Shown here in pieces: positions 26,901 to 40,836 of a stretch of 64,000 nucleotides of DNA. The DNA comes from Auanema rhodensis. Its lineage: Eukaryota; Nematoda; Chromadorea; Rhabditida; Rhabditidae. The notes below the pieces were generated by a model, which saw nothing but the letters and a program-made list of their open reading frames with translations, did no database searches and had not been told where the DNA came from. Position numbers and translations under genes: made by a program. The stretch lies in assembly GCA_964057225.1 (NCBI GenBank), contig CAXKVF010000090.1, positions 62,001 to 126,000 of the forward strand, given 5' to 3'. How positions within the stretch are numbered: the stretch's first letter is position 1; each line of letters starts with the position of its first letter.

Positions 26901-28164
26901 AAGAGATGCGGTTTTCAAAATTAGATTCCCCATGTCCATATTAGTCTAAAAACAAATTTTTATTGATATTGGTGCATGGTAACCATGACTTTGAAATTTA
27001 CGTGAACTTTAATTTATGCTAATTAAATGTACACGTGATGTGCACTTGGTATGTAACTCGCTTCACGTGAAAGATAAAGAAATGCGGTTTTCAAAATTAG
27101 ATTCCCCATGTCCATATTAGTCTAAAAACAAATTTTTATTGATATTGGTTCATGGTAACCATGACTTTGAAATTTACGTGAACTTTAATTTATGCTAATT
27201 AAATGTACACGTGATGTGCACTTGGTATGTAACTCGCTTCACGTGAAAGATAAAGAGATGCGGTTTTCAAAATTAGATTCCCCATGTCCATATTAGTCTA
27301 AAAACAAATTTTTATTGATATTGCTTCATGGTAACCATGACTTTGAAATTTACGTGAACTTTAATTTATGCTAATTAAATGTACACGTGATGTGCACTTG
27401 GTATGTAACTCGCTTCACGTGAAAGATAAAGAGATGCGGTTTTCAAAATTAGATTCCCCATGTCCATATTAGTCTAAAAACAAATTTTTATTGATATTGG
27501 TTCATGGTAACCATGACTTTGAAATTTACGTGAACTTTAATTTATGCTAATTAAATGTACACGTGATGTGCACTTGGTATGTAACTCGCTTCACGTGAAA
27601 GATAAAGAGATGCGGTTTTCAAAATTAGATTCCCCATGTCCATATTAGTCTAAAAACAAATTTTTATTGATATTGGTTCATGGTAACCATGACTTTGAAA
27701 TTTACGTGAACTTTAATTTATGCTAATTAAATGTACACGTGATGTGCACTTGGTATGTAACTCGCTTCACGTGAAAGATAAAGAGATGCGGTTTTCAAAA
27801 TTAGATTCCCCATGTCCATATTAGTCTAAAAACAAATTTTTATTGATATTGCTTCATGGTAACCATGACTTTGAAATTTACGTGAACTTTAATTTATGCT
27901 AATTAAATGTACACGTGATGTGCACTTGGTATGTAACTCGCTTCACGTGAAAGATAAAGAGATGCGGTTTTCAAAATTAGATTCCCCATGTCCATATTAG
28001 TCTAAAAACAAATTTTTATTGATATTGCTTCATGGTAACCATGACTTTGAAATTTACGTGAACTTTAATTTATGCTAATTAAATGTACACGTGATGTGCA
28101 CTTGGTATGTAACTCGCTTCACGTGAAAGATAAAGAGATGCGGTTTTCAAAATTAGATTCCCCA
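23941..28164. repeat. Domain C HOR, first and rearranged copy (n136-n159)
   Basis: This 24-monomer segment begins with TGACCATATT (23943) and GAATTTTACG (24180), as do the two 22-monomer copies that follow. Its marker order then jumps: n139-n146 match n173-n180 and n195-n202, so about ten monomers present in the later copies are absent. It also carries a tandem duplication of seven monomers (24997-26228 and 26229-27460). It is best read as a relative of the 22-mer altered by one internal loss and one internal gain. Confidence 0.75.
24997..27460. repeat. 7-monomer tandem duplication inside domain C
   Basis: Monomers n142-n148 and n149-n155 share the class order T, T, T, T, G, T, C. TATTAATCTA occurs in the second and third monomers of each set (25184 and 25360; 26416 and 26592), and AAGAAATG occurs in the fifth (25849 and 27081). 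All offsets are exactly 1232 bp, that is 7 monomers. CACCTG near 25483 is private to the first set, so at least one substitution separates the two. Confidence 0.8.
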
Positions 28165-31100
28165 TGACCATATTAGTCTAAAAACAAATTTTTATTGATA
28201 TTGGTTCATGGTAACCATGACTTTGAAATTTACGTGAACTTTAATTTATGCTAATTAAATGTACACGTGATGTGCACTTGGTATGTAACTCGCTTCACGT
28301 GAAAGATAAAGAGATGCGGTTTTCAAAATTAGATTCCCCATGTCCATATTAGTCTAAAAACAAATTTTTATTGATATTGGTGCATGGTAACCATGACTTT
28401 GAATTTTACGTGAACTTTAATTTATGCTAATTAAATGTACACGTGATGTGCACTTGGTATGTAACTCGCTTCACGTGAAAGATAAAGAGATGCGGTTTTC
28501 AAAATAAGATTCCCCATGTCCATATTAGTCTAAAAACAAATTTTTATTGATATTGGTTCATGGTAACCATGACTTTGAAATTTACGTGAACTTTAATTTA
28601 TGCTAATTAAATGTACACGTGATGTGCACTTGGTATGTAACTCGCTTCACGTGAAAGATAAAGAGATGCGGTTTTCAAAATTAGATTCCCCATGTCCATA
28701 TTAGTCTAAAAACAAATTTTTATTGATATTGCTTCATGGTAACCATGACTTTGAAATTTACGTGAACTTTAATTTATGCTAATTAAATGTACACGTGATG
28801 TGCACTTGGTATGTAACTCGCTTCACGTGAAAGATAAAAAGATGCGGTTTTCAAAATTAGATTCCCCATGTCCATATTAGTCTAAAAACAAATTTTTATT
28901 GATATTGGTTCATGGTAACCATGACTTTGAAATTTACGTGAACTTTAATTTATGCTAATTAAATGTACACGTGATGTGCACTTGGTATGTAACTCGCTTC
29001 ACGTGAAAGATAAAGAGATGCGGTTTTCAAAATTAGATTCCCCATGTCCATATTAGTCTAAAAACAAATTTTTATTGATATTGGTGCATGGTAACCATGA
29101 CTTTGAAATTTACGTGAACTTTAATTTATGCTAATTAAATGTACACGTGATGTGCACTTGGTATGTAACTCGCTTCACGTGAAAGATGAAGAGATGCGGT
29201 TTTCAAAATTAGATTCCCCATGTCCATATTAGTCTAAAAACAAATTTTTATTGATATTGGTGCATGGTAACCATGACTTTGAAATTTACGTGAACTTTAA
29301 TTTATGCTAATTAAATGTACACGTGATGTGCACTTGGTATGTAACTCGCTTCACGTGAAAGATAAAGAGATGCGGTTTTCAAAATTAGATTCCCCATGTC
29401 CATATTAGTCTAAAAACAAATTTTTATTGATATTGGTGCATGGTAACCATGACTTTGAAATTTACGTGAACTTTAATTTATGCTAATTAAATGTACACGT
29501 GATGTGCACTTGGTATGTAACTCGCTTCACGTGAAAGATAAAGAGATGCGGTTTTCAAAATTAGATTCCCCATGTCCATATTAGTCTAAAAACTAATTTT
29601 TATTGATATTGGTTCATGGTAACCATGACTTTGAAATTTACGTGAACTTTAATTTATGCTAATTAAATGTATACGTGATGTGCACTTGGTATGTAACTCG
29701 CTTCACGTGAAAGATAAAGAGATGCGGTTTTCAAAATTAGATTCCCCATGTCCATATTAGTCTAAAAACAAATTTTTATTGATATTGGTTCATGGTAACC
29801 ATGACTTTGAAATTTACGTGAACTTTAATTTATGCTAATTAAATGTACACGTGATGTGCACTTGGTATGTAACTCTCTTCACGTGAAAGATAAAGAGATG
29901 CGGTTTTCAAAATTAGATTCCTCATGTCCATATTAGTCTAAAAACAAATTTTTATTGATATTGGTGCATGGTAACCATGACTTTGAAATTTACGTGAACT
30001 TTAATTTATGCTAATTAAATGTACACGTGATGTGCACTTGGTATGTAACTCGCTTCACGTGAAAGATAAAGAGATGCGGTTTTCAAAATTAGATTCCCCA
30101 TGTCCATATTAGTCTAAAAACAAATTTTTATCGATATTGGTGCATGGTAACCATGACTTTGAAATTTACGTGAACTTTAATTTATGCTAATTAAATGTAC
30201 ACGTGATGTGCACTTGGTATGTAACTCGCTTCACGTGAAAGATAAAGAGATGCGGTTTTCAAAATTAGATTCCCCATGTCCATATTAGTCTAAAAACAAA
30301 TTTTTATTGATATTGGTTCATGGTAACCATGACTTTGAAATTTACGTGAACTTTAATTTATGCTAATTAAATGTACACGTGATGTGCACTTGGTATGTAA
30401 CTCGCTTCACGTGAAAGATAAAGAGATGCGGTTTTCAAAATTAGATTCCCCATGTCCATATTAGTCTAAAAACAAATTTTTATTGATATTGCTTCATGGT
30501 AACCATGACTTTGAAATTTACGTGAACTTTAATTTATGCTAATTAAATGTACACGTGATGTGCACTTGGTATGTAACTCGCTTCACGTGAAAGATAAAGA
30601 GATGCGGTTTTCAAAATTAGATTCCCCATGTCCATATTAATCTAAAAACAAATTTTTATTGATATTGGTTCATGGTAACCATGACTTTGAAATTTACGTG
30701 AACTTTAATTTATGCTAATTAAATGTACACGTGATGTGCACTTGGTATGTAACTCGCTTCACGTGAAAGATAAAGAGATGCGGTTTTCAAAATTAGATTC
30801 CCCATGTCCATATTAGTCTAAAAACAAATTTTTATTGATATTGGTTCATGGTAACCATGACTTTGAAATTTACGTGAACTTTAATTTATGCTAATTAAAT
30901 GTACACGTGATGTGCACTTGGTATGTAACTCGCTTCACGTGAAAGATAAAGAGATGCGGTTTTCAAAATTAGATTCCCCATGTCCATATTAGTCTAAAAA
31001 CAAATTTTTATTGATATTGGTTCATGGTAACCATGACTTTGAAATTTACGTGAACTTTAATTTATGCTAATTAAATGTACACGTGATGTGCACTTGGTAT

Positions 31101-32036
31101 GTAACTCGCTTCACGTGAAAGATAAAGAGATGCGGTTTTCAAAATTAGATTCCCCATGTCCATATTAATCTAAAAACAAATTTTTATTGATATTGGTTCA
31201 TGGTAACCATGACTTTGAAATTTACGTGAACTTTAATTTATGCTAATTAAATGTACACGTGATGTGCACTTGGTATGTAACTCGCTTCACGTGAAAGATA
31301 AAGAGATGCGGTTTTCAAAATTAGATTCCCCATGTCCATATTAATCTAAAAACAAATTTTTATTGATATTGGTTCATGGTAACCATGACTTTGAAATTTA
31401 CGTGAACTTTAATTTATGCTAATTAAATGTACACGTGATGTGCACTTGGTATGTAACTCGCTTCACGTGAAAGATAAAGAGATGCGGTTTTCAAAATTAG
31501 ATTCCCCATGTCCATATTAGTCTAAAAACAAATTTTTATTGATATTGGTTCATGGTAACCATGACTTTGAAATTTACGTGAACTTTAATTTATGCTAATT
31601 AAATGTACACGTGATGTGCACTTGGTATGTAACTCGCTTCACGTGAAAGATAAAGAGATGCGGTTTTCAAAATTAGATTCCCCATGTCCATATTAGTCTA
31701 AAAACAAATTTTTATTGATATTGGTGCATGGTAACCATGACTTTGAAATTTACGTGAACTTTAATTTATGCTAATTAAATGTACACGTGATGTGCACTTG
31801 GTATGTAACTCGCTTCACGTGAAAGATAAAGAAATGCGGTTTTCAAAATTAGATTCCCCATGTCCATATTAGTCTAAAAACAAATTTTTATTGATATTGC
31901 TTCATGGTAACCATGACTTTGAAATTTACGTGAACTTTAATTTATGCTAATTAAATGTACACGTGATGTGCACTTGGTATGTAACTCGCTTCACGTGAAA
32001 GATAAAGAGATGCGGTTTTCAAAATTAGATTCCCCA
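28165..32036. repeat. Domain C 22-monomer HOR, copy 1 (n160-n181)
   Basis: The 3872-bp unit carries a dense series of rare variants: TGACCATATT (28167), GAATTTTACG (28404), AAAATAAGAT (28506), AGATGAAG (29188), AAACTAATT (29594), GTATACG (29672), CTCTCTTC followed by TCCTCATG (about 29875 and 29922), TATCGATATT (30132), TATTAATCTA (30640, 31168, 31344) and AAGAAATG (31833). Nearly all recur exactly 3872 bp downstream, which makes this the clearest HOR in the window. Confidence 0.92.
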
Positions 32037-35000
32037 TGACCATATTAGTCTAAAAACAAATTTTTATTGATATTGGTTCATGGTAACCATGACTTTGAAA
32101 TTTACGTGAACTTTAATTTATGCTAATTAAATGTACACGTGATGTGCACTTGGTATGTAACTCGCTTCACGTGAAAGATAAAGAGATGCGGTTTTCAAAA
32201 TTAGATTCCCCATGTCCATATTAGTCTAAAAACAAATTTTTATTGATATTGGTGCATGGTAACCATGACTTTGAATTTTACGTGAACTTTAATTTATGCT
32301 AATTAAATGTACACGTGATGTGCACTTGGTATGTAACTCGCTTCACGTGAAAGATAAAGAGATGCGGTTTTCAAAATAAGATTCCCCATGTCCATATTAG
32401 TCTAAAAACAAATTTTTATTGATATTGGTTCATGGTAACCATGACTTTGAAATTTACGTGAACTTTAATTTATGCTAATTAAATGTACACGTGATGTGCA
32501 CTTGGTATGTAACTCGCTTCACGTGAAAGATAAAGAGATGCGGTTTTCAAAATTAGATTCCCCATGTCCATATTAGTCTAAAAACAAATTTTTATTGATA
32601 TTGCTTCATGGTAACCATGACTTTGAAATTTACGTGAACTTTAATTTATGCTAATTAAATGTACACGTGATGTGCACTTGGTATGTAACTCGCTTCACGT
32701 GAAAGATAAAAAGATGCGGTTTTCAAAATTAGATTCCCCATGTCCATATTAGTCTAAAAACAAATTTTTATTGATATTGGTTCATGGTAACCATGACTTT
32801 GAAATTTACGTGAACTTTAATTTATGCTAATTAAATGTACACGTGATGTGCACTTGGTATGTAACTCGCTTCACGTGAAAGATAAAGAGATGCGGTTTTC
32901 AAAATTAGATTCCCCATGTCCATATTAGTCTAAAAACAAATTTTTATTGATATTGGTGCATGGTAACCATGACTTTGAAATTTACGTGAACTTTAATTTA
33001 TGCTAATTAAATGTACACGTGATGTGCACTTGGTATGTAACTCGCTTCACGTGAAAGATGAAGAGATGCGGTTTTCAAAATTAGATTCCCCATGTCCATA
33101 TTAGTCTAAAAACAGATTTTTATTGATATTGGTGCATGGTAACCATGACTTTGAAATTTACGTGAACTTTAATTTATGCTAATTAAATGTACACGTGATG
33201 TGCACTTGGTATGTAACTCGCTTCACGTGAAAGATAAAGAGATGCGGTTTTCAAAATTAGATTCCCCATGTCCATATTAGTCTAAAAACAAATTTTTATT
33301 GATATTGGTGCATGGTAACCATGACTTTGAAATTTACGTGAACTTTAATTTATGCTAATTAAATGTACACGTGATGTGCACTTGGTATGTAACTCGCTTC
33401 ACGTGAAAGATAAAGAGATGCGGTTTTCAAAATTAGATTCCCCATGTCCATATTAGTCTAAAAACTAATTTTTATTGATATTGGTTCATGGTAACCATGA
33501 CTTTGAAATTTACGTGAACTTTAATTTATGCTAATTAAATGTATACGTGATGTGCACTTGGTATGTAACTCGCTTCACGTGAAAGATAAAGAGATGCGGT
33601 TTTCAAAATTAGATTCCCCATGTCCATATTAGTCTAAAAACAAATTTTTATTGATATTGGTTCATGGTAACCATGACTTTGAAATTTACGTGAACTTTAA
33701 TTTATGCTAATTAAATGTACACGTGATGTGCACTTGGTATGTAACTCTCTTCACGTGAAAGATAAAGAGATGCGGTTTTCAAAATTAGATTCCTCATGTC
33801 CATATTAGTCTAAAAACAAATTTTTATTGATATTGGTGCATGGTAACCATGACTTTGAAATTTACGTGAACTTTAATTTATGCTAATTAAATGTTAACGT
33901 GATGTGCACTTGGTATGTAACTCGCTTCACGTGAAAGATAAAGAGATGCGGTTTTCAAAATTAGATTCCCCATGTCCATATTAGTCTAAAAACAAATTTT
34001 TATCGATATTGGTGCATGGTAACCATGACTTTGAAATTTACGTGAACTTTAATTTATGCTAATTAAATGTACACGTGATGTGCACTTGGTATGTAACTCG
34101 CTTCACGTGAAAGATAAAGAGATGCGGTTTTCAAAATTAGATTCCCCATGTCCATATTAGTCTAAAAACAAATTTTTATTGATATTGGTTCATGGTAACC
34201 ATGACTTTGAAATTTACGTGAACTTTAATTTATGCTAATTAAATGTACACGTGATGTGCACTTGGTATGTAACTCGCTTCACGTGAAAGATAAAGAGATG
34301 CGGTTTTCAAAATTAGATTCCCCATGTCCATATTAGTCTAAAAACAAATTTTTATTGATATTGCTTCATGGTAACCATGACTTTGAAATTTACGTGAACT
34401 TTAATTTATGCTAATTAAATGTACACGTGATGTGCACTTGGTATGTAACTCGCTTCACGTGAAAGATAAAGAGATGCGGTTTTCAAAATTAGATTCCCCA
34501 TGTCCATATTAATCTAAAAACAAATTTTTATTGATATTGGTTCATGGTAACCATGACTTTGAAATTTACGTGAACTTTAATTTATGCTAATTAAATGTAC
34601 ACGTGATGTGCACTTGGTATGTAACTCGCTTCACGTGAAAGATAAAGAGATGCGGTTTTCAAAATTAGATTCCCCATGTCCATATTAATCTAAAAACAAA
34701 TTTTTATTGATATTGGTTCATGGTAACCATGACTTTGAAATTTACGTGAACTTTAATTTATGCTAATTAAATGTACACGTGATGTGCACTTGGTATGTAA
34801 CTCGCTTCACGTGAAAGATAAAGAGATGCGGTTTTCAAAATTAGATTCCCCATGTCCATATTAGTCTAAAAACAAATTTTTATTGATATTGGTTCATGGT
34901 AACCATGACTTTGAAATTTACGTGAACTTTAATTTATGCTAATTAAATGTACACGTGATGTGCACTTGGTATGTAACTCGCTTCACGTGAAAGATAAAGA

Positions 35001-35908
35001 GATGCGGTTTTCAAAATTAGATTCCCCATGTCCATATTAATCTAAAAACAAATTTTTATTGATATTGGTTCATGGTAACCATGACTTTGAAATTTACGTG
35101 AACTTTAATTTATGCTAATTAAATGTACACGTGATGTGCACTTGGTATGTAACTCGCTTCACGTGAAAGATAAAGAGATGCGGTTTTCAAAATTAGATTC
35201 CCCATGTCCATATTAATCTAAAAACAAATTTTTATTGATATTGGTTCATGGTAACCATGACTTTGAAATTTACGTGAACTTTAATTTATGCTAATTAAAT
35301 GTACACGTGATGTGCACTTGGTATGTAACTCGCTTCACGTGAAAGATAAAGAGATGCGGTTTTCAAAATTAGATTCCCCATGTCCATATTAGTCTAAAAA
35401 CAAATTTTTATTGATATTGGTTCATGGTAACCATGACTTTGAAATTTACGTGAACTTTAATTTATGCTAATTAAATGTACACGTGATGTGCACTTGGTAT
35501 GTAACTCGCTTCACGTGAAAGATAAAGAGATGCGGTTTTCAAAATTAGATTCCCCATGTCCATATTAGTCTAAAAACAAATTTTTATTGATATTGGTGCA
35601 TGGTAACCATGACTTTGAAATTTACGTGAACTTTAATTTATGCTAATTAAATGTACACGTGATGTGCACTTGGTATGTAACTCGCTTCACGTGAAAGATA
35701 AAGAAATGCGGTTTTCAAAATTAGATTCCCCATGTCCATATTAGTCTAAAAACAAATTTTTATTGATATTGGTTCATGGTAACCATGACTTTGAAATTTA
35801 CGTGAACTTTAATTTATGCTAATTAAATGTACACGTGATGTGCACTTGGTATGTAACTCGCTTCACGTGAAAGATAAAGAGATGCGGTTTTCAAAATTAG
35901 ATTCCCCA
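32037..35908. repeat. Domain C 22-monomer HOR, copy 2 (n182-n203)
   Basis: The markers of the preceding unit recur at +3872 bp: 32039, 32276, 32378, 33060, 33466, 33544, 34004, 34512, 35040, 35216 and 35705. Over the 21 matching monomers (n182-n202) I noticed about four differences: AACAGATTT at 33115, GTTAACG at 33895-33896, and TATTAATC at 34688 where the other copy has TATTAGTC. That is roughly one difference per kilobase by eye. The last monomer (n203) is T class whereas its counterpart is C class, so homology ends there. Confidence 0.9.
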
Positions 35909-36612
35909 TGTCCATATTAGTCTAAAAACAAATTTTTATTGATATTGGTTCATGGTAACCATGACTTTGAAATTTACGTGAACTTTAATTTATGCTAATT
36001 AAATGTACACGTGATGTGCACTTGGTATGTAACTCGCTTCACGTGAAAGATAAAGAGATGCGGTTTTCAAAATTAGATTCCCCATGTCCATATTAATCTA
36101 AAAACAAATTTTTATTGATATTGGTTCATGGTAACCATGACTTTGAAATTTACGTGAACTTTAATTTATGCTAATTAAATGTACACGTGATGTGCACTTG
36201 GTATGTAACTCGCTTCACGTGAAAGATAAAGAGATGCGGTTTTCAAAATTAGATTCCCCATGTCCATATTAATCTAAAAACAAATTTTTATTGATATTGG
36301 TTCATGGTAACCATGACTTTGAAATTTACGTGAACTTTAATTTATGCTAATTAAATGTACACGTGATGTGCACTTGGTATGTAACTCGCTTCACGTGAAA
36401 GATAAAGAGATGCGGTTTTCAAAATTAGATTCCCCATGTCCATATTAATCTAAAAACAAATTTTTATTGATATTGGTTCATGGTAACCATGACTTTGAAA
36501 TTTACGTGAACTTTAATTTATGCTAATTAAATGTACACGTGATGTGCACTTGGTATGTAACTCGCTTCACGTGAAAGATAAAGAGATGCGGTTTTCAAAA
36601 TTAGATTCCCCA
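35909..36612. repeat. End of domain C (n204-n207)
   Basis: One ordinary monomer is followed by three consecutive TATTAATCTA monomers (36096, 36272, 36448). The marker is the domain C variant, but a run of three is not seen elsewhere, where it occurs singly or in pairs. This is the last appearance of the variant in the window. Confidence 0.6.
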
Positions 36613-37140
36613 TGTCCATATTAGTCTAAAAACAAATTTTTATTGATATTGGTTCATGGTAACCATGACTTTGAAATTTACGTGAACTTTAATTTATGCT
36701 AATTAAATGTACACGTGATGTGCACTTGGTATGTAACTCGCTTCACGTGAAAGATAAAGAGATGCGGTTTTCAAAATTAGATTCCCCATGTCCAGATTAG
36801 TCTAAAAACAAATTTTTATTGATATTGGTTCATGGTAACCATGACTTTGAAATTTACGTGAACTTTAATTTATGCTAATTAAATGTACACGTGATGTGCA
36901 CTTGGTATGTAACTCGCTTCACGTGAAAGATAAAGAGATGCGGTTTTCAAAATTAGATTCCCCTTGTCCATATTAGTCTAAAAACAAATTTTTATTGATA
37001 TTGGTTCATGGTAACCATGACTTTGAAATTTACGTGAACTTTAATTTATGCTAATTAAATGTACACGTGATGTGCACTTGGTATGTAACTCGCTTCACGT
37101 GAAAGATAAAGAGATGCGGTTTTCAAAATTAGATTCCCCT

Positions 37141-38020
37141 TGTCCATATTAGTCTAAAAACAAATTTTTATTGATATTGGTTCATGGTAACCATGACTTT
37201 GAAATTTACGTGAACTTTAATTTATGCTAATTAAATGTACACGTGATGTGCACTTGGTATGTAACTCTCTTCACGTGAAAGATAAAGAGATGCGGTTTTC
37301 AAAATTAGATTCCCCATGTCCATATTAGTCTAAAAACAAATTTTTATTGATATTGGTGCATGGTAACCATGACTTTGAAATTTACGTGAACTTTAATTTA
37401 TGCTAATTAAATGTACACGTGATGTGCACTTGGTATGTAACTCGCTTCACGTGAAAGATAAAGAGATGCGGTTTTCAAAATTAGATTACCCATGTCCATA
37501 TTAGTCTAAAAACAAATTTTCATTGATATTGATTCATGGTAACCATGACTTTGAAATTTACGTGAACTTTAATTTATGCTAATTAAATGTACACGTGATG
37601 TGCACTTGGTATGTAACTCTCTTCACGTGAAAGATAAAGAGATGCGGTTTTCAAAATTAGATTCCCCATGTCCATATTAGTCTAAAAACAAATTTTTATT
37701 GATATTGGTGCATGGTAACCATGACTTTGAAATTTACGTGAACTTTAATTTATGCTAATTAAATGTACACGTGATGTGCACTTGGTATGTAACTCGCTTC
37801 ACGTGAAAGATAAAGAGATGCGGTTTTCAAAATTAGATTCCCCATGTCCATATTAGTCTAAAAACAAATTTTTATTGATATTGGTGCATGGTAACCATGA
37901 CTTTGAAATTTACGTGAACTTTAATTTATGCTAATTAAATGTACACGTGATGTGCACTTGGTATGTAACTCGCTTCACGTGAAAGATAAAGAGATGCGGT
38001 TTTCAAAATTAGATTACCCA
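37141..38020. repeat. Domain B-like segment within domain D (n211-n215)
   Basis: Five monomers show the order of the start of the domain B HOR: T class with CTCTCTTC (37267), G with ATTACCC (about 37489), T with CTCTCTTC (37619), G, then G ending in ATTACCC. The offset to 18661-19540 is exactly 105 monomers (18480 bp). TGTCTATATT of the fifth monomer is not shared. A sixth monomer has a diverged AATTCTCTTC (about 38155). Confidence 0.65.
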
Positions 38021-40484
38021 TGTCCATATTAGTCTAAAAACAAATTTTTATTGATATTGGTGCATGGTAACCATGACTTTTAAATTTACGTGAACTTTAA
38101 TTTATGCTAATTAAATGTACACGTGATGTGCACTTGGTATGTAATTCTCTTCACGTGAAAGATAAAGAGATGCGGTTTTCAAAATTAGATTCCCCATGTC
38201 CATATTAGTCTAAAAACAAATTTTTATTGATATTGGTGCATGGTAACCATGACTTTGAAATTTACGTGAACTTTAATTTATGCTAATTAAATGTACACGT
38301 GATGTGCACTTGGTATGTAACTCGCTTCACGTGAAAGATAAAGAGATGCGGTTTTCAAAATTAGATTCCCCATGTCCATATTAGTCTAAAAACAAATTTT
38401 TATTGATATTGGTGCATAGTAACCATGACTTTGAAATTTACGTGAACTTTAATTTATGCTAATTAAATGTACACGTGATGTGCACTTGGTATGTAACTCG
38501 CGTCACGTGAAAGATAAAGAGATGCGGTTTTCAAAATTAGATTCCCCATGTCCATATTAGTCTAAAAACAAATTTTTATTGATATTGCTTCATGGTAACC
38601 ATGACTTTGAAATTTACGTGAACTTTAATTTATGCTAATTAAATGTACACGTGATGTGCACTTGGTATGTAACTCGCTTCACGTGAAAGATAAAGAGATG
38701 CGGTTTCCAAAATTAGATTCCCCATGTCCATATTAGTCTAAAAACAAATTTTTATTGATATTGGTTCATGGTAACCATGACTTTGAAATTTACGTGAACT
38801 TTAATTTATGCTAATTAAATGTACACGTGATGTGCACTTGGTATGTAACTCGCTTCACGTGAAAGATAAAGAGATGCGGTTTTCAAAATTAGATTACCCA
38901 TGTCCATATTAGTCTAAAAACAAATTTTTATTGATATTGGTTCATGGTAACCATGACTTTGAAATTTACGTGAACTTTAATTTATGCTAATTAAATGTAC
39001 ACGTGATGTGCACTTGGTATGTAACTCGCTTCACGTGAAAGATAAAGAGATGCGGTTTTCAAAATTAGATTACCCATGTCCATATTAGTCTAAAAACAAA
39101 TTTTTATTGATATTGGTTCATGGTAACCATGACTTTGAAATTTACGTGAACTTTAATTTATGCTAATTAAATGTACACGTGATGTGCACTTGGTATGTAA
39201 CTCGCTTCACGTGAAAGATAAAGAGATGCGGTTTTCAAAATTAGATTCCCCATGTCCATATTAGTCTAAAAACAAATTTTTATTGATATTGGTTCATGGT
39301 AACCATGACTTTGAAATTTACGTGAACTTTAATTTATGCTAATTAAATGTACACGTGATGTGCACTTGGTATGTAACTCGCTTCACGTGAAAGATAAAGA
39401 GATGCGGTTTTCAAAATTAGATTCCCCATGTCCATATCAGTCTAAAAACAAAGTTTTATTGATATTGGTTCATGGTAACCATGACTTTGAAATTTACGTG
39501 AACTTTAATTTATGCTAATTAAATGTACACGTGATGTGCACTTGGTATGTAACTCGCTTCACGTGAAAGATAAAGAGATGCGGTTTTCAAAATTAGATTC
39601 TCCATGTCCATATTAGTCTAAAAACAAATTTTTATTGATATTGCTTCATGGTAACCATGACTTTGAAATTTACGTGAACTTTAATTTATGCTAATTAAAT
39701 GTACACGTGATGTGCACTTGGTATGTAACTCGCTTCACGTGAAAGATAAAGAGATGCGGTTTTCAAAATTAGATTCCCCATGTCCATATTAGTCTAAAAA
39801 CAAATTTTTATTGATATTGGTTCATGGTAACCATGACTTTGAAATTTACGTGAACTTTAATTTATGCTAATTAAATGTACACGTGATGTGCACTTGGTAT
39901 GTAACTTGCTTCACGTGAAAGATAAAGAGATGCGGTTTTCAAAATTAGATTCCCCATGTCCATATTAGTCTAAAAACAAAGTTTTATTGATATTGGTTCA
40001 TGGTAACCATGACTTTGAAATTTACGTGAACTTTAATTTATGCTAATTAAATGTACACGTGATGTGCACTTGGTATGTAACTCGCTTCACGTGAAAAATA
40101 AAGAGATGCGGTTTTCAAAATTAGATTCCCCATGTCCATATTAGTCTAAAAACAAATTTTTATTGATATTGCTTCATGGTAACCATGACTTTGAAATTTA
40201 CGTGAACTTTAATTTATGCTAATTAAATGTACACGTGATGTGCACTTGGTATGTAACTCGCTTCACGTGAAAGATAAAGAGATGCGGTTTTCAAAATTAG
40301 ATTCCCCATCTCCATATTAGTCTAAAAACAAATTTTTATTGATATTGGTTCATGGTAACCATGACTTTGAAATTTACGTGAACTTTAATTTATGCTAATT
40401 AAATGTACACGTGATGTGCACTTGGTATGTAACTCGCTTCACGTGAAAGATAAAGAGATGCGGTTTTCAAAATTAGATTCCCCA

Positions 40485-40660
40485 TGTCCATATTAGTCTA
40501 AAAACAAATTTTTATTGATATTGGTTCATGGTAACCATGACTTTGAAATTTACGTGAACTTTAATTTATGCTTATTAAGTGTACACATGATGTGCACTTG
40601 GTATGTAACTCGCTTCACGTGAAAGATAAAGAGATGCGGTTTTCAAAATTAGATTCCCCA
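40485..40660. repeat. Divergent monomer n230
   Basis: This monomer reads GCTTATTAAGTGTACACATG where the consensus has GCTAATTAAATGTACACGTG, three substitutions within 20 bases. They disturb the right arm of dyad 2 and remove the first CACGTG. The same three changes recur two monomers later (n232) and I saw them nowhere else together. Confidence 0.8.
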
Positions 40661-40836
40661 TGTCCATATTAGTCTAAAAACAAATTTTTATTGATATTGC
40701 TTCATGGTAACCATGACTTTGAAATTTACGTGAACTTTAATTTATGCTAATTAAATGTACACGTGATGTGCACTTGGTATGTAACTCGCTTCACGTGAAA
40801 GATAAAGAGATGCGGTTTTCAAAATTAGATTCCCCA

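Noticed and set aside
39336-39518. Second 60-codon open reading frame, nearly identical to the one at 10472
   Set aside because: The same explanation applies: TAG became CAG at 39438 in monomer n224. The similarity of the two predicted peptides reflects the shared repeat, not conservation of a protein.
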